A stretch of DNA of 64,000 nucleotides from Naganishia liquefaciens (Eukaryota > Basidiomycota > Tremellomycetes > Filobasidiales > Filobasidiaceae): the NCBI GenBank assembly GCA_013423385.1, contig BLZA01000057.1, forward strand, positions 63,533 to 127,532, read 5' to 3'. This document shows positions 9,983 to 21,047 of the stretch, one piece after another. The first letter of the stretch is position 1. The number at the start of each line of letters is the position of its first letter. The translations under genes and the position numbers were made by a program. The notes under the pieces were generated by a model. The model searched no databases. It was not told where the DNA came from and saw only the letters and a program-made list of their open reading frames with translations.

Positions 9983-10715
9983 ATGCCTTGGCAAAAGACC
10001 TTGTAAGTCTCGACCGAAGACCACGGATCGCAGCTGAACCACGGCTTGCACAGCTCCCTCCCAACAAAATCCAAGGGCTGCCATCTCGTCACAAGGGAAA
10101 TTGAGAGCAGCATCAAGGAAGGCCTCAGCGGTTGCAAGATTGGAATCTTGCACTTGTTCATTCAGCATACCAGTGCAGCTTTGACTATCAACGAGAACTA
10201 TGACCCTGGTGCGTCCTGTATCGAGTAGTGTAGCGCTGTATGCTGATACGTCTTTTCCAGATGTGAGGAAAGGTGGGTTTCTGTTGCGGAAATCTCGAGC
10301 ATCGAAATTGACAGCTTCTTGTTCACGCCAGACATGGACATGGCGTGAGTGCGTGAAATGAATGCGCGAGATCACAACTAACATCTACCCAGTCTGGATA
10401 AAGTCATCCCGGAAAGCTTCCCTTGGGAACACACCGATGAAGGACCAGAGTACGCATTCTCTTGGCGACAGCATTCCACTCGCCCCGCTGACATCTCCCT
10501 CAAGTGACTCCGTTTCGCACACCAAGACATCGCTCATCGGAGCGTCAATCCAAATCCCGATCACAGATGGCCGTCTCAATCTGGGCACATGGCAAGGCAC
10601 GTCGTCTCCTGTCTGAACAGCTCCCCGGACGCAAGCTAACGATTGAGCAGGTATCTACTTGACCGAATTCAGGTACAGAGCGCACACGCGAAAGGTCGTG
10701 GCGACTATTCTGTAA
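9983..10715 (+). CDS. YjbQ/UPF0047 family protein
   Basis: Small trimeric-fold protein found in bacteria, archaea and fungi. E. coli YjbQ has weak thiamine-phosphate synthase activity, but the physiological role is unsettled (family knowledge). Seven exons (9983-10002, 10054-10208, 10261-10272, 10332-10344, 10393-10449, 10505-10596, 10651-10715) sum to 137 codons plus stop, the usual family length. Motifs are IQHTSAALTINENYDPD, DMDMALDKVIPE, WEHTDEGPDDSVSHTKTSLI and GRLNLGTWQGIYLTEFR. The conserved His of HTSA and the H of SHTK are retained. Exons 3 and 4 are only 12 and 13 nt. The last intron has a GC donor (CAAG|GCACGT), required to keep the conserved WQGIYL in frame. Confidence 0.9.
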
Positions 10716-12000
10716 GCACCATAGGTCTCACAAAGCCCGCTTACTGAAAGCGCTCATATGGTCTCCAGTCCATAAATGTCCATGTAAAGAAATTGTGTCA
10801 GATGCATCAACACGAATATGCAACACATGACTCGCGAATCGCCTTCGGAATCTCGGAGAGAGGCTCGGAAGTGGAATGTGGTTATGGCGCATATGTTATT
10901 TCCTGCTTGACTACCTGCCTTAACCGAAGATGTCTGCCTTTAGAGCTGACAGTCACAAGAACCGTCCACTGACAGAGTTTCAGGAGTAGCACAGGTCTGC
11001 TGAGCTATGCGCACCCATACACCTGCCCAGGGTTTCCCACAAACAGCAGCGAAACGACATGACTACGGAGGCCCTATCAAATGCCCCGAGACGAGACAGC
11101 GCAAATGTCATCCCTCCCGGCAAGTCGGTCGCGTATCAAGATGAGTCGTAAAGGATTCCACGAGAGATCGCGGGAGAATTCACCTAGCTGCGGGATACTT
11201 GGCACATGATGTGGCAAGGATAAATATGAGCGATAGCCTGACAGATAGGCCGAGTCTATTCTCTATTTGAGCAACCCTCGAAAAACGCAGTTTGTCGCAA
11301 AGGTAAGCCAATCGTAGGCACATGACTGGACATTTCCGCCTTGGACGCAGATTGACTGCTCGCAAAATCGAACAACCTGATTTGGCAACTGCCCCGGGAG
11401 TTTCGGTCGGCTGAACAGAACAGATGGCCACCAAAATTCGATAGAAGGATCCGGCGAGGTCGCCAAAAGGTTCCCCAAGTTTCCCTGTATTCCGGGAGCA
11501 ACTCTTTGTGCCTGGCGCCAAAGACCGTGTGTAATGTGCAGGAAAGGTTCGCGATGAGCGTGGAAGACACCCCAACCGAGCTATCCTGCCAAGCTATGGG
11601 TCCGCATTGGCCTTTTCTCTAGACTTCCCCTGTCTTCCGAAGTGATTGTGGAAAATGCCGGAAGCAGGACTTTCTAATTGAAACCAAAAGGAAAGGCACC
11701 GAAGCTTGCACGCTGCCATCGAAATTTCGGTTTCTCACCTGTATTCTGGCTTCGAAGAGCTTCTCGCTACATTGCAGGACGGCCCTACGATTGGTGAATG
11801 CAAGGACAAAAGAACTTCATTCCGGTCGTCAACAGAAGAAAAGGTCGAGAGATATTTATACGAGATTCCACAGGTCTTGCTTGCGCGCATGCATTTGCAG
11901 ATGAACGTACACTTCACACACAACCCTCTTTTTGCTTGTCCACCGTACAGGGACCAAGGAAACATCTCAACCACATCTGTCGCCTCGATGATCGAACGGC
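10716..12000. other. Gene-poor stretch
   Basis: Roughly 1.3 kb with overlapping short open frames on both strands and no recognisable domain, RNA or repeat. Confidence 0.45.
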
Positions 12001-13038
12001 AATGACCCCAAGCATCGCTTCGACGAATACGAGCGTATTGTCGGAGGCATTCGAGCAATTGGGCCGGGGCCCTGCCAGTGTCCTTGACCCATACAACGTT
12101 GCTAGACAGCCCAAAGTAGAGAGCTTGAAATCTTTGGCTTATCGCAGGCAGCTCGATGAACTGAGCAATCTGACGATGTTGATATGTGTCGTTGGTGGCT
12201 ACTTGAGTGTGAAAGATGGGGGGCGGAAGGCGAACCCAGTAGAGTAACGACTGCACCGCCCATCGACTCCAATTCCGTTATGGGCACCGAAGGCGGGAAC
12301 AGTGAAGTATCGGGGGTTGCCACTCATGTCGCGAAGAGTATGGCATGGTATTTCTCGAAAAATGGCAATGTGGTCGCAGATCGGGCCGACTTCGACCAGC
12401 CCCTTGATGAATACTTGGAGCTGTGTGGCGGACAATTTTCCCAGAAGGCTCGTTTGAAGTACGTTCAAACAATCCTGGACAGGGAACATCAGCACGACAC
12501 TTCGAGGTCCGTGGATTTGGCTTCGATCGAGGAACATCTCTTCAAAGCTTATGCCATAAAACACTTGCGATCATGGCTACTGCAATCATGGCTACAAAAC
12601 AGCGCGCGGCGAGACTTGACGGCGAGATTCCCTGACGTGCAGTACGAAAAGTATGCCGCAGCGAGAGCAAAAGGCCAGCCTTCCTTGGTGCTGAGGCTCG
12701 TCATCAAGACGATGCAAGCCTTCCTCCAACAACTCAAAGATGACCAGAAGCTGCTTCAAACAGTTGTGATGATGGTTGCAGAGCAATGGGCACAATGCCT
12801 CAGCATTTGGCAGGCTTTTCGCTAGGTAGACGAGATCAAAGCCGAGGGCAAACTTCCTAGATGGTTCACCGAACATTTCTCTGAAATGAATTTAGACAAC
12901 CTCTCCCAGTAGGAGAATGATGAAAGGCAGGAGCACATCAAGGCAAATGAAGAGGTTGCATATCATTTACTTGGTGATGAATGGGTGAAAGAGTACGAAC
13001 GGCATTTTCGTTACTACCATCCCCGCTCGCGAATGTGA
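12001..13038 (+). pseudogene. Unknown protein gene with in-frame stops, probably decayed
   Basis: From an ATG at 12280 a plus-strand frame runs 181 codons and looks coding: helical, charged, with LDEYLELCGGQFSQKARLKY and FLQQLKDDQKLLQTVV. It stops at a TAG at 12823. The same frame continues with equally coding-like text (EIKAEGKLPRWFTEHFSEMN), meets a second TAG at 12910, and goes on (ANEEVAYHLLGDEWVKEYER) to a TGA at 13036. I found no intron that removes either TAG. Upstream, 12001-12180 is open in another frame and may be an earlier part of the same gene. I do not recognise the family. Most likely it is a host gene that has lost function; a truncated but expressed 181-residue protein is the alternative. 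Confidence 0.45.
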
Positions 13039-13563
13039 AAACTTGGTATCGGTCGCCTTTCGATCGTATTCGGGTTTTGACACTGTGTTGTGTCCACGCG
13101 TTATCTCGATAAGGGCTGCCTTTGTACTATCATGAATCATGTCGAGCTGTAAGTGAGCGATTGTGGACAAATTTGCGTAGGGCGGCCTACGTTGCACCGA
13201 TGCGCAAATACCTCACGACGGTGTGCGCAGCTGCATGACATGCCTCATTCGCACCCAGCAAGTCCTTGGAACCAGATTGACCTACAGGACACTGGAATGT
13301 TTCTTGTGCGCGACCACTTCAGGTTTGGCATCATGGCGACCGTTAAAGCAGAGTTGCGCTCGAAGAGAAGACCGTCTCAGCAGCTCAGATCTCGTGCTCA
13401 ATAGTCCCGCTCAAGGAGCCGTATTCCCGGCGAGGGCGAGGACCACGTCCATGCATCAAACAACCTGGTCCTGTCTCTTTGCTCTTTGGGCTCATATTCG
13501 AGTACAACTTTTTTTTCCGCCTTGGTCCCGGACCGTACAACCCGCATTCAGCGCTTCCGAAGC
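13039..13563. other. Intergenic: downstream of the MMSDH gene
   Basis: About 520 bp on the 3' side of the dehydrogenase gene. Nothing recognisable. Confidence 0.5.
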
Positions 13564-15622
13564 CTAGTTGTGCACAGGCATAGCTACGTCCGCCTTGGAA
13601 TGACTCGCATCCTCGCTCCTCCAGAACGCCGTCACCGTCTGATTCTGCGTCCAGAATTCAAGACCCCTGCACACCAGAGCGTCAGCACGCCTTGCTTCGT
13701 CACCCAGGCTTTCAGACAGCTCAATATGACTTACAGCTTTCCATACATGGAATGTCCGCCGAGGACGGACGCCTTGTTGCCCGACCACGCAAACGTCGGG
13801 ACGGGCACAGGGATGGGCACGTTGATTCCGATTTGGCCGGCTTCGACGTTGCGTTCAAAGTAACGCGCGGTAGCCCCGTTGTTGGTGAAGATCGATGTGC
13901 CGTTACCGTCTGCATGGAAGAAAGAATCAGTCAAAGGAACCAAAGTCAGAAGGGCAAGACGTCAACGTACACTTGTTGCGGTTGATCAAGTCGATGGCTT
14001 CTTGCAGCGTGTCGACGTGGATCCAGGTCAAAACCGGTCCAAAGATTTCAATCCTGCCTCGAACGCATTAGCTTCGTCCCGTGCGAATCCCCTCCATCCT
14101 GCCCGACTCACGCATGACAGCTCATCCCCTCTCGGGCCTTGAGCAACGTCGGCCCAACCCAGTTCCCGTCGGGGTATCCCTCGACCGTGGCGCCGCGTCC
14201 GTCGAGGAGAATCTCGCCGCCTTCCTCTTTACACGAGGCAATGAGCTTTTCAATCTTGGCCTTGGCCTGCGGTGAAATGACGGGACCGCTAACGGATCCC
14301 GAAATCAGTCATGGACGTGAAGCGATGAGATGGGGGGAAGCGGAAACGTACAGATCCGCACCGTCGGTGAACCCATTCGCAACCTTCAAGTTCTTGGCCC
14401 GATCGATAATCTCGGGCATCCACTTGCCGGCATCCCCAACGGTGACGACAACGCTCAACGCCATACACCGCTGTCCTGCAGCGCCAAACGCCGCTCCAGC
14501 CAGGGCATTCAACGTCGCTTCCTTGCTCGCATCGGGCATCACCACGGCGTGATTCTTGGCTCCCAGATTCGCCTGGACACGTTTCCCATTGGCGCACCCG
14601 CGGGTATAAATATGTTCCCCGGCGGTATTACTGCCGACAAACGTAATGGCCTTGACGATGGGTGAATCACACAAGAAGTTGACGGTATCGACGCCGCCGT
14701 GAACAATGTTGATGACGCCTGGTGGGACGCCCGCTTGGTGGGCGAGTTCGACAAGGATGGCGGCGGCACCCGGATCGCGTTCGGACGGCTTGATGAGAAG
14801 GGTGTTGCCGGCGGCGATGGCGACAGGCAGGGACCAAAGCGGGATCATGGCGGGGAAATTGAACCTAGCAATCACAGCACGAGATGTCAGATTCCTTGTC
14901 CAAGGGGTAGGGAATAGTTTGGAACGTACGGACAAATGACGGCACCGACACCGAGCGGACTGCGACGGACATAGGTATCCATATCCCTGCTGACCTCGAC
15001 TATTTCCCCCGTCATCTCATTCGGCAACGCACACAGGCTCTCGACGACTTGCAATCCACGTCCGACATCACCAAGGGCATCGGCATACGTCTTGCCTTGC
15101 TCCAAGACGATACTGCGCGCAAGATCGGGCAAGTGGAGCTTGATGAGTTGTTGATATTTGAGGAGAATTTGTTGTCGGTGGAGCAGCGAGGTGCGGGACC
15201 AGGATTTGAATGCCTTGGCGGCCGTTTGCGCGGCGCGTTCCAGTTCCTCGGGCGTTGATTGAGGGACACGGGTGAGCAGGCGTTGCGTCGACTGCACCGA
15301 GATGTCCGGTCAGCCAAGGATTTCTCGAAATGAAAATAATAAAACAAGACCAAAAGAAAAAACGCACAGGATCCCTAACGTCAAACCAATGATTGGCGCG
15401 ACTTCCGACCCATTCCTCGCCGATACACATCTTGGTCTCTCCGCCATCCGTACACGTGCCCTGCCATCGCGCGCCCTCGTCGGCCTTGACGTCGGCGACG
15501 CGGGTCGAGTAGTGCGTAAAGTCGAGACGCGGGGTGAGAACGGCGAGGTTGGGACGGAGGAGGTGCGTCGGCAGGGCGGATGCGCGGAGGCGGCGCGTTG
15601 AGGGGATTGAGCGTGCGAGCAT
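13564..15622 (-). CDS. Methylmalonate-semialdehyde dehydrogenase, mitochondrial (ALDH6 family)
   Basis: CoA-acylating aldehyde dehydrogenase that converts methylmalonate semialdehyde to propionyl-CoA in valine catabolism (and malonate semialdehyde to acetyl-CoA). It starts [15 protein letters not shown], an Arg/Ser-rich, acid-free mitochondrial presequence. Then come [52 protein letters not shown] and [20 protein letters not shown], where NFP...MIPLW is the class signature. [23 protein letters not shown] and [14 protein letters not shown] follow, with the nucleophile Cys. The C-terminal exons give FGPVLT-type sequence, [27 protein letters not shown] and [10 protein letters not shown]. At least seven exons. 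It is divergent from the gene for the preceding pathway enzyme, 494 bp away. Confidence 0.94.
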
Positions 15623-16116
15623 GGTTGTGTGGCTCGTGATGGATGGGCGAGGGGGACGGGAGACGGGCAGCGTGGCCTATATGGTGTCCGCACGAGGAGC
15701 ATACGATGATAAGGACAAGGTTCGCCTATATAGCCACCCGTTGTATACGGCAACCCGGTGGAGACCCACTCGGTCCGGAACCCGATCAAGCCGGGCGGGC
15801 CGAAAATGCGGGGTGAAAGGCGTCAAACTGGGCGTTTTCGGTGCCGAAAGGCGGCAGCTTTATCCTGAACCTTGACTCTGGCACACGGATAAACTTTGTT
15901 TACGGACGCTATAGACCTCTTATACGTCCAGCCCAGAATCAATAACCCCCGCGTGCTCTTCCCCGCGGCTCGGAAGAGGGCATTACCCGACAAGGTAGCC
16001 GTATACTCAACCCGCGGGACCCCACAGGACAACGCCCCGCGCATATAACAGCCCACACGACTCCCACTCCTCGAGCTTGCCTTTCCCCTTCTCCCCATCC
16101 ACCAGACAGCTCCACC
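15623..16116. promoter_or_regulatory. Shared divergent promoter of two valine-catabolism genes
   Basis: The 494 bp between the MMSDH start (15622, -) and the HIBADH start (16117, +) must hold both promoters. TATA-like stretches lie on both sides: CCTATATAGCC near 15725 and GCATATAACA near 16040. Several CGG/CCG triplets, such as CGGTCCGG near 15770 and CCGCGGG near 16013, are the kind bound by Zn2Cys6 regulators. No site is proven; co-regulation is inferred from arrangement and pathway. Confidence 0.5.
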
Positions 16117-17532
16117 ATGCACTCGTCCCTCCGCCTCCTCGCGTCCACCCGCGCACACACCATCGGCTTCATCGGCGTCGGCCGGATGGGCGGACACATG
16201 CTCAACAACTTGATCTGCCGTGGCCTGCAGCGCGCCGAACCGGGAGGCCCGGCGACGCGGTACATTGTCTGTGATCCGGATGATCGGTGTGTCAAGAGTG
16301 TGGTGGAGAGACAGCAGAGAGAGAATAAGGATGTCGAGGTTGTCGTTGCCAAGGGTATGTCTGTCTCTCTTTTCAATGAGTTCCCTTTCTGCCGCCAACT
16401 CTTGCGCCAACAGACCCGCACGAAGTGACACTCCAATCAAGCACCATCATCAGCATGATTCCCAAACTCACCCACGTCCAACAAGTCTACACGTCATCCT
16501 CCCACCCTTCCGTTCTCTCGGCGCTCAAATCGGGAGAGCTCTCCCCCGAGGACGTCCGCGCGACCATGTGCATGGACGAGAGTACCGTCGAGATGGAGGG
16601 ATCTCGCGCCGTCAGCGAGGCCATTGAGGCGACGGGAGCCGGAATGGTGGATGCACCAGTGTCGGGCGGTACGTTCACTTTCCCTAAATCTCTTTCCGAG
16701 AAACGTTGCTGATCTACCCTTCCTCCCTCTTTCTCTTTCCTTTTCCGCTCCATTCTCGACCTCCTGCGCCGCATCCCATCCCAGGCGTGTACGGCGCGGA
16801 ACAAGGCACCCTTACCATCATGGTCGGCGCCTCCTCTCCCGAGAAATTCGCCCGCGCCAAACCGACGCTCGAGCTCATGGGCAAACGCGTCATCCATTGC
16901 GGCAACCTAGGTGCGGGATTGGCCGCCAAGATATGTAACAAGTGAGTCCCTTGCGCGCATCTTCTGTTGACTGATTTGTGGCTGACCGAAAAGGGTAGTA
17001 TGATGCTGGGTATCTCGATGCTGGGGCTTTCGTATGTTGGATTGTCTTCTCGGGGTAAGCGCTCAAGCTGATGGTCCGGGATGCAGGGAAGCGATGCTGC
17101 TCGGCAAAAAGTTGGGCCTGGACCAGCAAATTCTCGGTGATATCATCAACACATCGACCGGCCAAAGTTGGGCTTCTTCGGTGCGTTCCGAAAGCCGATC
17201 ATTGAATCTCGCTTTCGATTGACCTTCCCGCTTCCCGTTCCGCTTCACCCGCCCAGACAAACTTCCCCGTCCCACACGTCAAGATCGGCGACTCCTCCCC
17301 TGCCGCCCACCGCGACTACGCCAACGGTTTCCTCTCCGCCCTCGCGCACAAGGACCTCGTCCTCGCCCTCCGTGCGGCCGAGAGCGTCGATTCCCCGCTG
17401 TACGTCGGTGAATTGACGGAGCGCGTGTATCGTCAGATGATGGACAAGAATGAAGAGATGGGGAATCGGGACTTTTCGGTCGTTTACAGGTATTTGGACG
17501 AGGTTGTCAAGAGTGGCAGTGGCAAGCCGTAG
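16117..17532 (+). CDS. 3-hydroxyisobutyrate dehydrogenase, mitochondrial
   Basis: NAD-dependent oxidation of 3-hydroxyisobutyrate to methylmalonate semialdehyde, the substrate of the divergent neighbour. The start MHSSLRLLASTRAH looks like a mitochondrial presequence. The dinucleotide-binding signature GFIGVGRMGGHMLNNL follows at residues 17-32. The substrate-binding DAPVSGG lies at an exon end, then VYGAEQGTLTIMVG and the catalytic-Lys block GNLGAGLAAKICNN (split by an intron), MMLGISMLGLSEAMLLGKKL and NTSTGQSWAS. The C-terminal helices end EVVKSGSGKP. Six or more exons with introns of about 55-75 nt. Length near 350 residues is normal for the family. Confidence 0.94.
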
Positions 17533-18051
17533 GGGTGTGGGAGATTTTAGTTGTATGTGATTAGAAGAAGACAAAGCGAGGAATCAGAATGCATGTGAGA
17601 TGAGTGGGAACCGGGAGATGCTGGCAGCGACCGAACGCTGGATTCTCGTGGTCGCCCTACGGATTCTTAGCTGCATCCAGATATACCTGGTGGGTTGTAA
17701 TAAAGGCGGCTTCAAGCAAGGACTTGGTGATCGCCTAGAGAAAGAAGAAGTCGAGAAGGCGAGGATGCGTTGTCGCGAGTACTACAAGTTCGCCATGTGA
17801 CGTTGAAACCAAGCTCAAGCTTTCGCAAACATGTCGAGAAGTCGCTTGAGCCAGACACCGCCGCCGGGATAGTAGCTCGGCGGGGAAAACGCGACCGAGT
17901 TGACGCGCGCGCCTTCCCCTTCCGGCGGCCGCTCGGCAATCGTCCGTCCGCTCGGCCCGCTACTGGCCCGCGCGAGGACGCGCATAACACTCATTGGCCC
18001 CCGCCCCGCCACTCACACCTCCTCCCCTGAACCGTCCATGAAGAATCCCAC
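17533..18051. other. Intergenic: HIBADH 3' flank and YciI-like promoter
   Basis: No recognisable gene or RNA in about 520 bp. Confidence 0.5.
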
Positions 18052-18606
18052 ATGCAAACCCGTCTCATTCCGGCCACTCGTCGTCACTTCACCACCACCA
18101 CAGCACGCGCCATGCCCATCTACGTCTGCCACTGCCCCGACTACCCGAACGCGCTCGAGAAGCGATTGTCAGTGCGAGAGGAACACTTGAAGAGGGCTAC
18201 GCAGGACAAGGTCGACGGTGTTTCCCGTGAGTTGCGCATCTGGACCCTCCTTTGCCTCGCTGGTCCTGCTACCGTAAATTCACAAGGCTGACCGCGCGCT
18301 CAAGCGCTTTCCGCCGATTCTCTCAACTCGATCAACGCCGTCTCCGACTGTATAGTGTTCGGCCGGGCCTTTCTCTCGCAAGAATACGCCACGTCGAGCA
18401 CCAACCCGGCGCCCGCCATTCCCGAGGGCAAGCCGAACCCCGGAATGGCCGGCAGCGTGATGGTTCTCAAGTTCCCCACGATCGAAGCGTGTTGGGACAG
18501 GTTGAAGAGTGACAAGTACTGGGAGGCCGGAGTGTGGGACAAGGAGAAGACGACCGTTGTCGAGTTGATTGCCGCGCCGGGAGATGACGCCAAGAAGGAC
18601 CTGTAA
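18052..18606 (+). CDS. YciI-like (YCII domain) protein, likely mitochondrial
   Basis: The first 20 residues (MQTRLIPATRRHFTTTTARA) are basic and acid-free, a good mitochondrial targeting sequence. After it comes a YCII/ferredoxin-like fold protein: PIYVCHCPDYPNALEKRL, REEHLKRA, then after one intron a FGRAFLS stretch, MVLKFPTIEACWDRLKSDKY and AGVWDKEKTTVVEL. YciI family members act as small hydrolases or dehalogenase-like or stress proteins, and the substrate is generally unknown. The conserved His of REEH is present. The next gene, Sec13, is convergent and ends 65 bp away. Nearness to two mitochondrial valine-pathway genes may be chance. Confidence 0.82.
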
Positions 18607-18670
18607 TCGCAGGGAATTGTTCGAGAAAGCGCCCGTTGTATTCATTTTGATCAAAGCCATGTTACAACCC

Positions 18671-20094
18671 CTAACTGTTCATCTCATTCACCATCTCCCA
18701 TCCCTTGCCGCCGCCCAACACCTCCTTCCAAAGCGTCACCTTGCCATCACCACAGCTCACAGCCAGAATGTTACCAGCGAGCGACCACGAAACGCGCCAG
18801 ACCGTGTCGGGGAACTGCGGAGGCTGGTCCGCGCCGTTCGGGCGCAGCGGGGTAGATTGCCAGGGCGTCGAAGGGTTCGGTCGGTAGTGAATCAAAACGG
18901 TGCGGTCCTAGGTTGCGCGTCAGCTCGTATCCCATACCCGAGTGAGTTTAGAGGACTCACTTGAGAAGCCGTGGCGATGTATTCACCGGGCAGGCCAATG
19001 TTGGGCGCCCATGCGACATCCCTCACCCAATCGGTGTGACCATGCAACTCCTCTTCCAACTCGGGCTTTGATTCATTGTCCCTGCGAACCCCAATCAGAT
19101 CGTTTTCGTCAATCAGCTCGGTTGGCAAACTCACTTGTACGACCATATCCGCACGACAGGATCACATCCGCCCGTCGCTAATCGCTTCTGGTACCGCATC
19201 CCGTTCTCTCCTTCCACCGTGGCCACGGTCTTTCCCCCGGCCGGCGAAGCATTCGCGCTCAGCGATCCGGGCATGTTGGCGGGGGACCAGGAGACGGCGT
19301 TGACGCCGATCGCATGCGCTTGGAATTTTTCGCCGTCGGCGGAGCCGTCGTCTGCAGGGGATTAGCAGGCCGTGACAGAAAAGGACGGGTCACTTACTCT
19401 TGAATTGAAGGACCGAGACGTTTCCGTCACTCGATGCGCATGCCAAGATTGCACCGAGCTCGTAAGGCGCCCAGGCGATGGAATTGACTATTCTCACAAG
19501 ATCAGCTCCTCTCCCCTATCACGGAGAAGAAACACCAGACGACTGACCACTCGCGCTATGCCCGGCATGCTCCTTGATCTTCTCCCACTCCGCCGGATGC
19601 CCCTGTCCTGCCCTTCCCGCACCATAGCCACCACCCGCCGCACCACCGAGCGACGCCGGCTCCTTCTCCTTCCACACGTAGACTCTCGAGTCGTAGGAAC
19701 ACGACGCAAGAATCGTTCCAAAGGAGGGATGGCCCCATGCGATTTGCCAGACGGGTCCCGTGTGACTGTGCCGAGAGAAGGTTCAGTCTTGAGCGGACGC
19801 GTGATGCGGAAGGACAGACCCTTTGAGAACGACGCCTTCACCGCTTGCTTTCCCATCAACAACGTTGAACACGCGGACCGTCCGGTCAGAGGAGCACGTT
19901 GCGAGTCGTTTCCCGTAGTAGTCGAGTTGCGCATCGTGCTAACACGAATAAAATTGGAATCAGCATTTCGAAGGGTTGGCTAAGATTGCGTTGATCCTGG
20001 AACTCACGATCATGTCCTCGTGCGCCGTCTCGATAGCGTTTCCCGCAGATGTCGTCGCGGCATTGTTTGCAGCGTTGGACATTGCCGTTGCCAT
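18671..20094 (-). CDS. SEC13: Sec13: COPII coat, nuclear pore and SEACAT WD40 protein
   Basis: Six-bladed beta-propeller that pairs with Sec31 in the COPII cage, with Nup145C/Nup96 in the nuclear pore and in the SEA complex. It starts with an Ala/Asn/Thr-rich [15 protein letters not shown], then ETAHEDMI followed by [20 protein letters not shown], the classic Sec13 first blade. Next are [92 protein letters not shown] and [20 protein letters not shown]. The C-terminus is WEMVNEMNS. Two Ala/Gly-rich insertions (near 19600 and 19240) make it a little longer than yeast Sec13. Several introns of normal size. Confidence 0.95.
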
Positions 20095-21047
20095 CTCGAG
20101 GATTGATTGATGGATCGCTCAAACCAGGGATCTTGCATGGCCAACCTCACCTGTCGCTCCTCGTCATCACCTCGAGGGGCCGTTCTGGCTGTCGCTGGCT
20201 GGGTGATCGGGGCGCACCAAACACCGCGGAACCTTTCCCGTTGCGGGACCTGCTGGATTGCATTTCCAGATCAGATTCAAGAATCGAAACGAGCAATGGT
20301 CGAGCAAGGTGAGCAAGGGAGAATGCTCGCACAGCCGATACATGCAGCGAGGAAGCGGGTTGTACAACTCAATGAATAGGCATTACAACTCGGAGTTTTG
20401 CGAGCCTTTGGTTGATATCGACCGATTCCATAGGTGTGCCGGATTTCGCTTCGCGGCGAGATCTTTGTAGCACTGTGAGGTTGTAACGTTTCAAACCATC
20501 CGTCAATGACTCCTTCAGAGAGCCTTGATGCCGCTTCGACAAACTCCATAGACACAACCCATGGACAAGTACACTTAAAGTCGAGACTCATCCTAGACGC
20601 CGCCTGCGATGCCTAGAATCTGCGTTCCTGCAAGATTAATCAGCACATCTACCGGGTAGACAATGATTCAGCGCCATGGACACCCCTCCACATATCCCTT
20701 CCCTGCCTTCCGGTGTCACTCTCGGACATTGACAAAGGAACCTCGCCGGCCTCCGACCATATGCGCACAAAAGCTCACGACGCTGCCCAAACGTCAGGAT
20801 GGTAAAAGAATCCGCTTGCGGCTCAGCAGCGGCGATACAGAGCATCTGCACGCGACCGAGTTTCTGGTATTCGTCATCTACCGAGCAATCCTCTGTCAGC
20901 AAATGTCTAGGGTCTGCAGGAAATCAGGAAATCATTCCTCAAACATGTAAGCCAGATTTTGCCTACTGGTCAACATATAAGAAGGCTGACGCGGAGGGTC
21001 AGAATGTCCCGTACGATGGAGCATGTCAACAGTATTCGAATTACAAG
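20095..21047. other. Divergent intergenic region, Sec13 and MDR gene
   Basis: About 950 bp. Short open frames on both strands show no family features. No RNA gene or repeat recognised. Confidence 0.5.

Noticed and set aside
11180-11575. 131-codon minus-strand open frame
   Set aside because: No domain, no splice context and several overlapping frames of equal length; typical chance frame.
15623-16116. A specific named transcription-factor site in the valine-gene promoter
   Set aside because: CGG/CCG triplets are common in this GC-rich sequence and cannot be tied to a factor by eye.
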